Assembly (NCBI RefSeq): GCF_020497125.1
Contig: NC_059081.1
Location: 17,393,105 to 17,457,104, forward strand
Reading direction: 5' to 3'
Source: Mauremys mutica
Lineage: Eukaryota; Chordata; Testudines; Geoemydidae
Length of the DNA stretch: 64,000 bases
The notes under the pieces are model-generated. The model did no database searches. It was not told where the DNA came from and worked only from the letters and a program-made list of their open reading frames with translations. This document shows, one piece after another, positions 37,668 to 50,595 of this stretch (the stretch's first letter is position 1; every line of letters starts with the position of its first letter). The position numbers and the translations under genes were made by a program.

Positions 37668-38418
37668 AGAGCCCTACCAAATTCACAGCCATGAAAAGTG
37701 CGGCCCAGACCGTGAAATCTGGTTTCCCCCCAGGAAGTCTGGTCTTTTGTGTGCTTTTACTCTATACTATGCAGATTTCACGGGGGAGACCAGTGTTTCT
37801 CAAATTGGGGGTCCTGACCCAAAAGAGAGTTGCAAGGTTATTTTAGGGGGGATCACAGTATTGCCACCCTTCCTTCTGTGCTGCCTTCAGAGCTGGGTGC
37901 CTGGCTAACAGCCGCCGCTCTCTGGCCGCCCCGCCAGCAGCAGTGCAGAAGTAAAGGTGGCAATACCATACCAGGCCACCCTTACTTCTGCGCTGCTGCC
38001 TTCCGAGCTGGGCGGCCGGAGAGTAGCAGCTGCTGACTGAGGGCCCAGCTCTGCAGGCAGCAGCGCAGAAGGTAAGGGTGGCAATACCATACCAAGTCAT
38101 CCTTACTTCTGCATTGCTGCTGGCAGTAGCTCTTCCTTCAGAGCTGGGATCTCAGCCAGCAGCTACCACTTTCTAGCTGCCCAGCCACCAGCAACAATGC
38201 AGAAGTAAGAGTAACAATACCGCAACCCCCCCTACAATAAACTTGCGATTACCTGCACGCACGCGCGTGCACACACACACCTTTTTTGTATCAGGACCCC
38301 TACAATTACACCACCATGAAACGACACATTTAAATAGCTGAAATCATGAAATAAATGGTTTTTAAAATCCTACGTCTGAGAAATTGACCAAAATGGACCA
38401 TGAATTTGGTAGGACCCT
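37668..38418. mobile_element. hAT-like element carrying a tandem-repeat insert
   Basis: The ends AGCCCTACCAAATTCACAGC and GAATTTGGTAGGACCCT are inverted repeats. Inside, 37790-38240 has about three diverged units of roughly 120 bp built from AGAGCTGGG, CAGCAGCAGTGCAGAAGTAA and GGTGGCAATACCATACC. Some units are inverted relative to others. TTTCTCAAATTGGGGGTCCT at 37797 looks like the start of a second element nested in the first. Confidence 0.6.
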
Positions 38419-39344
38419 AATGATGTAACAGTGTGAAAGTTAATTGCTGGCTTTGCTCAGTCTGAATGAGAACTGAGCCCTGATTTTAGGGATGGGGTAT
38501 TTTTCATTCACTAGAACATCCCATAGACTGTTCATTTCATGGTACACAAATGTGAAGCTAAATCTCATTACTGTAGCATTTGAGTGTAATATAAGAATTT
38601 GGGTACTATGCTTTTCAGTCAAGGGGAATAGTTTCCTTGCTTACAAATAAAAACTGTAAAATAACTTGATCCTGATGGTTTACATGTCCAAATAAGCACT
38701 GAATGCTAAGTTCTAGCTGCTGCTTGCAGGGTTTCTGTAGCCACTGTTGCAAACGATGAATCCATTTATCACTTTTAACAGTTTAATTTGTGCTGCAGTC
38801 AGGATTGTTAATGTTGACTGGTTTTAAAACAAGAACTCACAAGATCATTGGTATACACAGGATAACTGGTTACAAGCGTGTGTATATTGCCTACCTTATT
38901 ACCATAATATCTGAATAGAAAAAGTATGTGTGTGTAAATTACCTGCATAAATCACTATATAAGCAGATGTATAATACAAGTGTATATACACACACAGATA
39001 CAGCATGTGTAAATGTATATGGATACAGTTTTTTCTTAATTATAAAGACACATACATAGATATCCAGTTATGTAAATTATAGAAATTCAGTTTGTGATCT
39101 GTTTCTTACAATGTGCTTCACAAAATAGTGTTATAGATCAGTTCTGTGACCAGAGGAGCGTATATCTTAATTTGCACAAAATGGAAAAATAGTTCTTACA
39201 TAGGGTAATTGTTCATGCATGAGATTTTCCTGAGTGCTCGTATTAATTCCAGTCTAGTTTTTATGTCTTGATTAATTTAATTCTCATCCATGATGATCAT
39301 AAATAGTACCTGAGCTATCAACTAGTTTTATATGTAAATATTTT

Positions 39345-40941
39345 AGGACTGTCAAGTGATTAAAAAAAATAATCACAATTAATCGTGCTGTTAATAATAG
39401 AATACCATTTATTTAAATATTTTGGATGTTTTCTACATTTTCAAATATATTTTAATTACAACACAGTGTACAAAGGGCTAATTTTATATTTATTTTTATA
39501 ACAAATATTTGCACTGTAAAAACCCAAAGAAATAGTATTTTTCAATTCCCCCATGACAAATACTGTAGTGCAATCTCTTGACCATGAAAGTTGAACTTAC
39601 AAATGTAGAATTGTGTACAAAAGAAACTGGCATTCAAAAATAAAACAATGTAAAACTGTAGTCTATAAGTCCACTCAGTCCTACTTCTTGTTCGGCCAGT
39701 CACTCAGACAAACAAGTTTGTTTACATTTGCAGAAGATAATGCTGTCTGCTTCTTGTTTATAATGCCATCTGAAAGTGAGAACAGGCATTTGCATGGCAC
39801 TGTTGTAGCCAGCGTCACAAAAAATTTGTTCCAGATGCGCTAAAGATTCATATGTCCCTTTATGCTTCAACCACCATTCCAGAGGACATGTGCCCATGCT
39901 GATGATGGGTTCTGCTTGATAACGATCCAAAGCAGTGGAGACTGACACATTTTCATTGTCTGAGTCAGATGCCACCAGCAGAAGGTTGATTTTCTTTTTT
40001 GGTAGTTTGTGTTCTATAGTTTCTGCATGAGAGTGTTGCTCTTTTAAGATTTCTGAAAGCACGCACAGCATCTCGTCCCTCTCCGATTTTGGACAGCACC
40101 TCAGAGTCTTAAACCTTGGGTCAAGTGTTGTATCTATCTGTAGAAATTTAACACTGGTGCCTTATTTGTGTTTTGTCACATCTGCAGTGAAAGTGTTCTT
40201 AAAACGAACAGCATGTACTGGGTCATCATCAGAGACTGCTATAACATGAAATATATGGCAGAATGTGGGTAAAACAGAGCAAGAGACATACAATTCTCCC
40301 CCAAGGAGTTCAGTCATAAATTTAACTAATGCATTATTTTTTTAATGAACGGCATCAGCATGGAAGTATGTCCTCTGAATGGTGGCCGAAGCATGAAGGA
40401 ACATATGAATGTTTAGGATATCTGGTACATAAATATCTTGCAATACCATCTATAAAAGTGCCATGCAAACATCTGCTCTCGCTTTCAAGTGACATTGTAA
40501 ATAAGAAGTGGGCAGTATTATCTCCCATAAATGTAGACAAATTTGTTTTAGCAATTGACTGAACAAGAAGTATGACTGAGTGGACTTGTAGGCCCTGAAG
40601 TTGTACATTCTTTTGGTTTTGAGTGCAGTTATGTAACAACAAAAATTCTACATTTGTAAGTTGCACTTTCACGGTCAAGAGATTGCACTACTGTACTTGT
40701 ATGAGGTGAATTGAAAAATACTATTATCATTTTTACAGTGAAAATATTTATAATAAAAAAATAATATAAAGTGAGCACAGTACAACTTGTATTCTTTGTT
40801 TTAATTGAGATTAATATTTGAAAATGTAGAAAAACATCAAAAATATTTAATAAATTGGTATTCTGTTTAACAGTGCGATTAAAACGGCGATTAATTTTTT
40901 TAGTTAATTGCGTGAATTAACTGTGATTAATCGACAACCCT
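39345..40941. mobile_element. Palindromic hAT element, copy 1
   Basis: Ends AGGACTGTC... and ...GACAACCCT are inverted-repeat-like. Flanks AATATTTT (39337-39344) and AATATATT (40942-40949) are an 8-bp duplication with one mismatch, as expected for hAT. The left arm (39345 to about 40320) reads on the minus strand as the C-terminal part of a hAT transposase, including an EWWLKHKGTYESLAHL-like dimerisation motif. The right arm (from about 40350) reads on the plus strand with a matching EWWPKHEGTYE ... SSDIVNKKWAVLSP segment and the same AT-rich 3' tail. The element is thus two inverted C-terminal arms with a short unique centre at about 40290-40350. Frames are broken and no autonomous transposase is present. 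Confidence 0.82.
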
Positions 40942-41193
40942 AATATATTTATATGATGAGAGGAGCTCCACAACAAAAATTTCTAAATACAATCTGATTT
41001 CTCCAACAATTTTAAGGCTGAGGGGGGACCTGTAATGGTGAAATGGTATCTGGTCACTGCTGGGCTGCAGAGTAGTATTTGCATTAGCTTCTCTTTTTTT
41101 ATTTGATTGATATGAGGTGTCAGTGATGAATGTCTGATGTGTCGATGTGGTATCCAGTGTGATGTTACATGGTTTGTTTTTCATTTGTTATAG

Positions 41194-41361
41194 ATCTAAA
41201 GAAAACTCTTGCAGTCTTACTGGATAATATCTTGGAGCGTATTGGCAAGCTAGAGTCCAAGGTGGAGAACCTTGTAATTAATGGCACAGGAGCAAACTCT
41301 ACCAACAGTACCGCCACTGCTGCTCCCAGCTTAGGAGCAGTTGAAAAGCTCAACGTAGCAG
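41194..41361 (+). CDS. MGAT5: MGAT5 second coding exon (stem region)
   Basis: A 168-bp exon of 56 codons, phase 1 at both ends. It is preceded by a pyrimidine-rich tract and TTATAG (AG at 41192-41193) and followed by donor GTAGGT at 41362. Its first bases AT complete Asp81, then the sequence continues LKKTLAVLLDNILERIGKLE. This is the helical, coiled-coil-like part of the lumenal stem. Three N-glycosylation sequons follow at Asn110 (NGT), Asn115 (NST) and Asn118 (NST), at the positions I know from the human protein. The exon ends after LNVA plus one base, matching the human boundary before the DIINGAQEK exon, which I cannot find downstream. Two symmetric phase-1 ends mean skipping this exon would keep frame only across the first and third coding exons. 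Confidence 0.96.
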
Positions 41362-42427
41362 GTAGGTGTGAAAACTGTTTAGAATTCCAACCTTATTTTA
41401 TTGTGTAAAGACACAGTAACACTGATACCCTTTAGCTGAAAGCACTACATGTTATGAGCTCTTCAGAAGTAAGATGGCAAAACTGATTAATTGCTTTTCA
41501 TTTGGGGAACCCAAAAGTAAAATCTAAAACTGCATCATAAAAAGATGTGAGCTAGTGGTCTCCTTCTAGTGGAGTGGAAAATTAGCTGCTGCACAGCTGA
41601 AAGAGGCTTGTGAATAGAGAATGGACTAGTTTGAGTGCAGTGATGCAGGCAAGGACTGAAGTATAATAGCAGAACTGGAATGGGGGTCTTGAATGCCATA
41701 TTGTTGGATTTGAAACCGTTTAATCCCTCATGCCAATTTAACATATCTTCACAGTATATAGGGACAGGTTTGGGAGAGGAGGCAGTACACTAACATTTTG
41801 TCCCAATCTCAAAAAGTTTGATTACTTGGTTTCGTCCATATCTGTCCTTGTGCATTTTGTCTGTCCTCTAACAGATTGTAATGGGGTAGCCAATACCTAG
41901 CCAAATAAGCAATAAAGCAGACATTTTAATAACTTTTAATTACACCCCAGCCTCAGCATCAACCAAGATGTAAAAATCTCCTTCCCTCTTATATCCAGTA
42001 GTTCCTGTGATTTGACAAGAAAAGCACATACTGCGCAATCCTGTTTGTTAGAATAGATAGTCTTTAGTTTAAATGTGTCATAGTTTGAATAAAATGTCAT
42101 TTGAAAAGTTCTCTTACTAATTTTAGTTTTGTTGGGCTGACATGTTTGTTGACCTCTCTATGTATTTAAGGCATATAGTCCAATGGCAGCAGTGTGTCTC
42201 TGGGACCTGTGTATCCACATAGGGCTTGAGTCTTTCAGCAGTCCTGCACTAAATGCTGCACGCACTTGACCCACCAGCCAGAGATTGCTATCCCCAGTTC
42301 CCTGTCTGTCTCTGGTGCCGGTGGGCCCAAGCAGGTATCGAGTGCTCTTGTTCGTTTGGGAGTTATTGCTTCCACCCCACAACCAGGTTTTCCAGTCCAG
42401 GCAGGGGATCATAGCCAGACTGTGCAT

Positions 42428-42562
42428 AGCCATAAGAACATAAGAATGGCCATATTGGGTCAGACCAAAGGTCCATCTAGCCCAGTGTCCTGTCTTCCAA
42501 CAGTGCCCAATGCCAGATGCCCCAGAACAGGTAATCATCAAGTGATCCATCCTTTTGCCCAT
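42428..42562 (-). mobile_element. CR1 3' end fragment (GGTCTGACC subfamily)
   Basis: Reverse complement of the 3' end seen at 19190-19326: AAGAACATAAGAATGGCCAT, GGTCAGACCAAAGGTCCATC and AAGTGATCCATCC. Only about 135 bp is retained. Confidence 0.8.
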
Positions 42563-42615
42563 TTCCAAAGCTGGTGAGTGGGGGAGAGGGAAGGGCAGGA
42601 ATTTCAGCAGCCTGA

Positions 42616-42895
42616 GGCCTTGTCTACACCCAGGTTTTGTACCAGTATAACTATTTCAGATAGGCGTGTGATATTTTTGTACCCCAATAAAATGGTACAA
42701 CCCTTAGTGCGGATGCAGTGGTATCAGTATAATGTTGCCTTATATTGGTGTAGTTTATTCTCCTTCTCTATGGTAATGGCTATGCTGATATAAGACACCT
42801 TTATAGCAATATAACTGTGTCCACACTAGGCGCTATACCGCTTTAATTAAGCCAATATAGTTAAAGCAATACAGTCTTCATGTGTAACCAAGGCC
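42616..42895. mobile_element. GTCTACAC-type MITE, TGA TSD
   Basis: GGCCTTGTCTACACCC at the left, GTGTAACCAAGGCC at the right; TGA flanks both (42613-42615, 42896-42898). Starts about 50 bp after a CR1 3' fragment. Confidence 0.8.
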
Positions 42896-43668
42896 TGAGT
42901 TGGGCTGCAGGCAAAGAGGGAGTGAGTGGTTGTGGGTATGCAGAGAACGTGTGCTCAGATACTATGGTAATGTGGGCCATATAATACCTGGATAGATAAT
43001 TAGGAAAGAAGAACTTAGTCATGGATGGAGGAGGAGTTGAGTGGGACCCTGCTCATATTACTTTGTCTAGTTTCCTGGGAAATTTCACCAGCTTATAATG
43101 ATGGCTGTTTAAACATGACCCTAAAATCTTAGGTACAGTTAAATAATTTTGACCCTCAGGACCAAATAAAGCTTTCTGGCCAGCTTTGATAATGCTGTCT
43201 AATGTAACTCAGTAATGCTCAGCAGTACCAGTTTCTTTCCTGTTATGAAACTGAATTCACAACTAAAAATAAGATACTGTAACAAGGCACTTTTAGGAGA
43301 ACGTGGCACTTCCCAGGTTGTTAAATTGTAATGGCCGTCACTTGAGACATACTGCCATTACTCAGTAACACACTTCCTCTTTTGTCTTACTGCTGAAGAT
43401 AATTGTGTATAGCGTGACAGGAATAATAGTGCTACAGTACCATTTTTATTATTTCTGGATGTTTACTTTTACATTATAAATTTCTAGATTACTTATTCTT
43501 GCCTCTTACTAGGTGCATGAATCAAAGGTTAAGATGTACCTTGCTCAAATTGGTACTTAAACTTTTCTGACTTACTTGTTGTTGCTCTGCTTTTGGAGGA
43601 AAAAACTGAAATAATAAAGAAAAATCACAAGTCAAGATTTTAGTCCTTAAAAGATCCTTACAGTTTGA

Positions 43669-43762
43669 AGAACAGGAGTACTTGTGGCACCTTAGAGACT
43701 AACAAATTTATTTGAGCATAAGCTTTTTGCGGATACAGACTAATACGGCTGCTACTCTGAAA
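43669..43762 (-). mobile_element. Hairpin retroposon, copy 2, with 13-bp TSD
   Basis: Reverse-strand copy of the unit at 23394, with TCTGTATCCGCAAAAAG and TTAGTCTCTAAGGTGCCAC. CCTTACAGTTTGA occurs on both sides (43656-43668 and 43763-43775). Long duplications of this kind point to target-primed retroposition, not cut-and-paste. It lacks the internal fold-back half present in copy 1. Confidence 0.8.
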
Positions 43763-43879
43763 CCTTACAGTTTGATCGATTTTCACAGTCCACGTGTTTT
43801 TATATTGCCTACCTAGGATGTTTATTATTTTGCTCAAGCAAGGCTCTAAGCACCTTGATGAGAGAAGATTTATTCAAAT

Positions 43880-44296
43880 TGTCAAAGTCAGACTCAGTAC
43901 TCACAATTTGTCAGACCACTCTGTTTATTAGCAAAAGCGCTCTGCTAATACACCCAGAAAATGTGAGCACCATACAAGGCTCAAACCATCTTATTTATAC
44001 AGATAAAAGGGTGCAAAGTTAACAAGATTACAAAGAGAGCAGAACTGATAAGTTTACCTGGGGTTAGACACATATCTCACGTCCTTATTAACTCTCACCA
44101 ATCTCCTGTTAATGTCCCACCATCAGTTTAAGTGGACCCATTGTTCAATACCTTAATGTTCCTCTTCCTGACAACTTTATCTCAATATTCCTCATTCCTG
44201 CTTAAAGGAACATACAGCATTTCTTTAATTCATTCTACTTCTACAATATAATTCATTCTACTTTCACAACATAATTCCCTTTTTCCCCTCATAACA
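43880..44296 (-). mobile_element. Possible LTR, minus strand, ends not fully resolved
   Basis: Read on the minus strand it begins TGTTATGAGGGG and ends CTTTGACA. It has a TATAAATAAG box (about 43990-43999) and an AATAAA signal only about 70 bp further on (43924-43929), the compact promoter-R arrangement of many retroviral LTRs. No flanking duplication was found, so the boundaries may be wrong. Confidence 0.5.
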
Positions 44297-45114
44297 TCTT
44301 CCTAGTAGCAAGGAAAGAGTTTCCTATGGAGTTCCTTTGAGTTGCTGGCAAAAAGGGACACTGTCTTAAGTTTCTAATGGACTTTGAGCTGTTCTTTTCC
44401 TTGTTTGTGCATCCACATTGCCAATGCAAGAAATTACTAACAAATTCTCACCAAGGCAGTATCAAATACAGCATCCTGCTTGGGCAGGAGTCTCATATAG
44501 TTTCAGTGCTAATTTTAGTTAAAGGCTTGTGCAAAGGTAGTGGAGGAACTGCACAATTGCCATAAAGCGTGTTCTCCTTTAATTTTTGATTCAATACCAG
44601 CCATAGATTTTTAAAGCCAGGGAAGAACACAACAATCATCTAATCTGGCCACCTACATAACCCGGGTCATAAAAACTCATCCTAAAGTGGATGGAGTTAT
44701 TCTGCCCATTTTCTTCCGGGTTTTGTCCCTTTCACAGTTCTAGCATCTGTAGGCCCAATTTAAAATATATGGATATTTATCAGCAGTCATTCTATGCTAG
44801 CTTTCACAACTGCTACATACACTGTATTTGTACAGCTGCTACTAGGGTGAACTTGTTCTGTGGCCAAGAAAAGGACTTCAGTCTCCTTAGGGCTTTCAGT
44901 TTTCATTGTCACTAAATTACCTTTTTAAATGTAAAAGTCTGGGCTAAATTCTGCAGTCTTCAGTAGGACCTGGGAGAGGGGGGCCGGAGGGGAGTGGCGC
45001 TTTTGTTTAAGGACCAAATAATTTGTTCTTCTGGTGCCTCCTTAGGTACTTCTAAATTCTCAGGTAGCCTCAGGGCAGTACAGAACAGGTGAGTGGAATA
45101 AGGGTGGTGGAGGC

Positions 45115-45560
45115 TAAAGGCATGTACAGCACTGCAGCTGAAGATGCAACTGCACCATTGCAGCACGTCTGGTGGAGACGCTCTGTGCTGGCGGGAGAGA
45201 GTTCTTCCATCAGTATAATAAAACCACCTCTGCGAATGGTAGAAGCTCTACGTTGGTGTAACTTACGTCACCTAAGGGGGTGGTTTATTCACACCCCAAG
45301 TGACATATGTTACATAACAAAGGCTATGTCTATATTACAATTATGTCAGCATATCTTAAGTTTCAGGGGTATGAGTAAACCGCCTCCTGAGATCTTCTCC
45401 AGCCCACGTAGCTTCTGCCGTTCACAGAGGTGATTTTATTAGGCTGACGGGAGAGCTCTCTCCTGCTGGCATAGAATGTCTTCACCAGGTGTGCTGCAGC
45501 GGCACAGCTCAGTTGGTACAGTTGTGCTGCTGCAGTACTGTACATGTAGACATGCCCTTA
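45115..45560. mobile_element. Two GTCTACAC-type MITE copies, adjacent
   Basis: 45324-45557 runs from GGCTATGTCTATATTAC to GTACATGTAGACATGCCC. 45115-45320 repeats the same interior motifs (GCAGCACGTCTGGTGGAGAC, CTCTGTGCTGGCGGGAGAG, AATAAAACCACC) in the other direction, matching the layout at 58577-58973. Probably one partial copy next to a second. Confidence 0.6.
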
Positions 45561-45635
45561 ATCTCATGTTCTTGCAGGTTGAGGCCTATTGCCAGCCATT
45601 TCAAGCTAGAAGTTGGTTAGGTTGAATGTGAGGGT

Positions 45636-45684
45636 TTTGGTTTCTTTTCTTTTCTTTTTCTTTTCTTTTCTTTTCTTTCTTTCA
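45636..45684. repeat. (TTTTC)n microsatellite
   Basis: About eight TTTTC pentamers with slight irregularity at the edges. Confidence 0.9.
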
Positions 45685-46008
45685 ACCAGAAATACTAGTC
45701 CTTCCAGAAGGCAGTTTCCTAGCTGTAATGAAGTTAAGAAGCCATCCAAATGTAGAACCAGCACTCTGATAAAAATTAATCGTGACTAATCGCACTGTTA
45801 AACAGTAATAGAATACCACTTATTTAAATATTTTTGGATGTTTTCTACATTTTCAAATATATTGATTTTAATTACAACACAGTATACAAAGGGCTAATTT
45901 TAGATTTATTTTTGATAAATATTTGCACTGTAAAGAACAAAAAAAAGTATATTTCAGTTCACCTAATACAAGTACTGTAGTGCAATCTCTTTATAGTGAA
46001 AGCTGAAC

Positions 46009-46728
46009 TTACAAGTATAGAATTATGTACAAAAAATAACTGCATTCAGAAATAAAACAATGTAAAACTTTAGAACCTATAAGTTCACTGAGTCCTACTT
46101 CAGTCAATCGCTCAGACAAACAAGTTTGGTTACAATTTGCAGGAGATAATGCTGCCCACATCCTGTTTACAATGTCAACTGAAGGTAAGACAGGCGTTCG
46201 CATGGCACTGTTGTAGTACATCACAAGATATTTACGTGCTAGATGTGCTAAAGATTCATATGTCCCTTCATGCTTCAACCACCATTCCAGAAGACATGCG
46301 TCCATGCTGATGGTGGGTTCTGCTCAATAACAATCCAAAGCAGAGTGGACCGACACATGTTCATTTTCATCATCTGAGTCAGATGCCACAAGCAGAAGAT
46401 TGATTTTCTTTTTTCATGGTTTGGGTTCTGTAGTTTCCTCATCGGAGTGTTGCTCTTTTAAGACATCTGAAAGCATGCTCCACACCTCATCCCTCTCAGA
46501 TTTTGGAAGGCACCTCAGATTCTTAAACCTTGGGTCGAGAGCTGTATCTATCATTAGAAATCTCACATTGGTGCCTTCTTTGCGTTTTATCCAGTCTGCT
46601 GTGAAAGTGTTCTTAAAACGAACATATGCTGGGCCATCATCCGAGACGGCTATAACATGAAATATATGGCAGAATATGGGTAAAACAGAACAGGAGACAT
46701 ACAATTCTCCCCCAAGGAGTACAGTCAC
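46009..46728 (-). pseudogene. hAT transposase C-terminal fragment (ZBED/Ac-like)
   Basis: Two open segments, 46728-46414 and 46305-46009, share one frame and are separated by at least one stop. The first contains VIAVSDDGPAYVRFKNTF and DTALDPRFKNL, the second the WW...GTYESLAHLARKYL dimerisation region and MWAALSP. These are hallmarks of the C-terminal half of hAT transposases. The catalytic N-terminal part and the BED finger are absent, so it cannot act alone. Confidence 0.75.
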
Positions 46729-46820
46729 AAATTTTATTGACGCATTATTTTTTTAATGAACTTCATCAGCATGGAAGCAAGTCCTCTGGAATGGTGGCCA
46801 AAGCATGAAGGGGCATATGA

Positions 46821-47302
<482 letters not shown>

Positions 47303-48504
47303 ACCAGTTACAAAAGTGCCATGCGAACGCCTGTTCTCACTTTCAGGGGACATTGTAAACAAGACATGGGCAGCAGTATCTTCTGTAAGTGTAAACAAAC
47401 TTGTTTGTCTTAGCAATTGGCTGAACAAGAAGTAGGATTGAGTGGACCTGTAGGCTCTAAAGTTTTACATTCTTTTGTTTTTGAGTTCAGTTATGTGACA
47501 AAAAAAATTTACATTTGTAAATTACGCTTTCACGATCAAGAGATTGCACTACTGTACTTGTGTGAGGTGAATTGAAAAATACAATTTTTTTTCATTTTTA
47601 CAGTGCAAATATTTGTAATAAAAATAATATAAAGTGAGCACTGTACACTTTGTATTCTGTGTTGTAATACAAATCAGTATATTTGAAAATGTAGAAACAC
47701 GTCCATAAATATTTAATTAATTTCAGCTGGTATTCTATTGTTTAACAGCGTGATTAATTTTTTAATCGCAGTTAATTTTTTTTGAATTAATCGCGTGAGT
47801 TAACTATGATTAATCGTCATCCCTAAATATGTACCCATCAGCTCCAAAAATAAAGATATATTTCCATTGCTTTCTTTGTAATATATTATCTTTGGAATCT
47901 ATTTTGGTTATTCAGCTATTTCCATGCTGGGTAATTACAAGACAGTAAACACATGAGGTTTACCATTTTTCTGTTTTATCCACTACAGTGTCTCAGTGAT
48001 AGCTTTGGACAAACAGTTCATGAAATCCTACTGTTAGAGTAACGAACAAGAACAATAGTAATTTCAACACTTTCAGACTAGACTATTATAGATATCTCTT
48101 GAGACCACATCACCACAATATTTAATTTTTTATTAATATTATTTTAAAAGTTCTATTTAATATATTAATTTTGATGCTGCTTTTGAGCTCTTGAGGTAGG
48201 TTTAATTTCAGCAGACTGAAACATTTATAATTCCAAAAATAATTATAAAATGCTGAATTCACTTTTTTTAATGTTGAGCAATGCAGTAGTCTGCCTTCAC
48301 TAGTGTGCTATACAGTATGATACCCATTTAGGCTGTCACAGTAAATTAAGGCATTAATCCTGAAATCTGACCCATGTAGGTAGATCCCTTCTCTTGTGCA
48401 GTGTAATTCATTGAAGTCAGTGGAGCTGCAGGCAGGCATAAGGTCCAGTCACAAAGGAGACTACAATATATACAATTTTTAAGCATGTGTTCTTTAATCT
48501 ATAA

Positions 48505-48690
48505 CAGGGGTCGGCAACCTCTGGCATGTGGCTTGCCAGGTTAAGCACTCTGGCGGGCCGGGCCAGTTTATTTATCTTCTGCGTCGGCAGGTTCAGCTGA
48601 TCGCGGCTCCCACTGGCCGCGGTTTGCCGTCCCAGGCCAATGGGGGAGGCGGGAAGCCGTGGCCAGCACATCCCTCGCTGCTTCCCACCT
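48505..48690. mobile_element. hAT-type fragment, left end only
   Basis: Begins CAGGGGTCGGCAACCTCTGG, then a GC-rich stretch with GGCTCCCACTGGCCGCGG and CCAATGGGGGAGGCGGG. No right terminus or duplication found. Confidence 0.6.
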
Positions 48691-50595
48691 GGCAACATGA
48701 GAAGGTGCAGGGTTTTTTTTGCAGTGGTGTATGTGTATGTATGTAACTATTTAGGGAACACTTTTTAAAAAAATGTAATGCTATTATTTCCTCTTTCTCT
48801 AAATAGTTCAGTGCCAAAGTGGAACACTAAAATACTGCATAAATACATGCCATTTGAACACAAAAGAGTAGAAGTTTTTATTTTAAAGTACAAATGCTGA
48901 TTCTTCATTAAATACACAGGCAAAAGGATTATGCTCTGTGTACAGAAAAGAATCATGTGATATAGGTAGATGATCATGTAATACAAGAAAGGTGAACTAA
49001 CCCCAAAAGTCAAGCCAGCTAAATTAATCTCCGTTTGTGAAGTTTTCATCTGTATGGTTTGTCTTACTTTTAGTCATGGACACTTGTATTGATTACATTT
49101 GTGGATTGCAGAACTCTCCTCCGTTTACGTCAGATTAAGGGCATTGATAGTTGGAGCAGAGAGAGTAAAAGTATCTCATATTTGCCAGAGGATTTTAACT
49201 GCACTTCTGTTTGCCTTGTCATATATAGACAGCTAAACTACCTAGTATAAAAATTAAATGTTTCACATAATTTGTGTGGGTGAACTTTTTCGAAATGAAC
49301 ATGTACAGTATACCTAGGTTTATCCTAGAGTTGTATGTTTATTTCTAGGTTTATCTGAACAGCCATACAACCCTACAGAGAATACATTTTTGAGAAATGC
49401 AGCATAATGAATGATAAATTAATATGCTAATTTGTTAATTTAAAAATCTTTTCAAACTTCATGAGATTGTGAGAAACCTATCAGGAAAGACTAGAGGCCA
49501 TGGATGTATTGAACAGATCCTCATCTTGATAATAAAACAGCAGTTGCCTCAATGGCGTTGTGCCCTGTAAAAGGTAAACAAAATTAATTCAAGCTGCTTG
49601 ACCCTCTGACAGTCTCTTAAAATCACCTTCCAATTACCATTCTCTCTGGCTATCCTGTGGTATTCCTCTTGCTGGTTGCTACTTAGGATTAATATCTTCT
49701 CTAGTCACTCAGGTGTTCATCAGTGATACACAACTTTCCTCTCTAACTCTTGTTCTCTACATTGCACTAGTAAAATGCATATGATTTTTGCCATGTCTTG
49801 TGGAGACAACAAATACCTGAACTTTCGGAATCCAGCCCCGAGGCAGAGTACAATCAGATTGTGTAAAATATTAGATAATGTGAGCAGTGAAGTTAGAAGA
49901 TCTGTATCTGAACTCCTCCAAAGTTATTGGGTATTCAGAATTTTGGTCCAGGCTGTTCTCTCTTTAAACTCTATTACTATGTAATGGGTTATATGATCAG
50001 GTGGAAGGGACTATGGGTTTCTAGTTATAGTTAAAAAGGAAGCCCTGGCAGAGGGATTCTTAAACAATTCTTGGCTGGTGGAGACTAGTGGGGGTGAAGG
50101 TAGCCCCATTAATTATGAGAATTGTTAATGCCTGCTTGAAGGGGAGTGAATTCCTGGAGGTACTTAAATATGCTATAACCCAGTCCTTGCCTCAGAAGTG
50201 AGCATTTGACAATAGTCCTCTCACCAGTTACCCCTCTTCCCCTTTCATGGTATAATACTCAGTACTGGCTACTGTGACAACACTGGTGATTGATCTCTGT
50301 AGGATGATGGCTTGCATTTCCAGTCTCTGGCAGACGGAGGGACCTGGAAGAAAGCCAGCTCACATAAACTCACTCCAGATAAGCTGGAAGATATACTTGT
50401 TGGCACGGGGAAACACTGAGGATTTGACTAGGGCTGTATCTGCACCCTCATTTGAAGGGTATAAGTTCATCAACAGTCAGTGGGTCACAACCTTGACTCT
50501 TACTGGATTAATCTGTTTTAATTCTTTAGTGGCAATGGAAATTAAGTTGAATTGTTTAAATGAGTGCATCCTTTCCTCTGAGGTGCAGACCCCAC

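Larger units (their letters stand above)
26498..41193 (+). other. MGAT5: MGAT5 intron between the two coding exons (14,696 bp)
   Basis: Bounded by GTGAGT at 26498 and TAG at 41191-41193. It holds the repeat nest at 28.5-31.5 kb, a solo LTR at 35.3-36.3 kb, a hAT-like element with tandem repeats at 37.7-38.4 kb and a palindromic hAT at 39.3-40.9 kb. Stretches 26530-27960, 31540-33020, 33300-35300, 36710-37660 and 38430-39330 show no gene or clear repeat to me apart from TA- and CA-rich microsatellite-like runs near 36840-36895 and 38930-39010. Confidence 0.9.

Noticed and set aside
39700..40071. hAT-like 123-aa minus-strand frame as a possible domesticated ZBED gene
   Set aside because: No BED finger or catalytic core, frames broken, and it lies between element ends with a near-complete target duplication.
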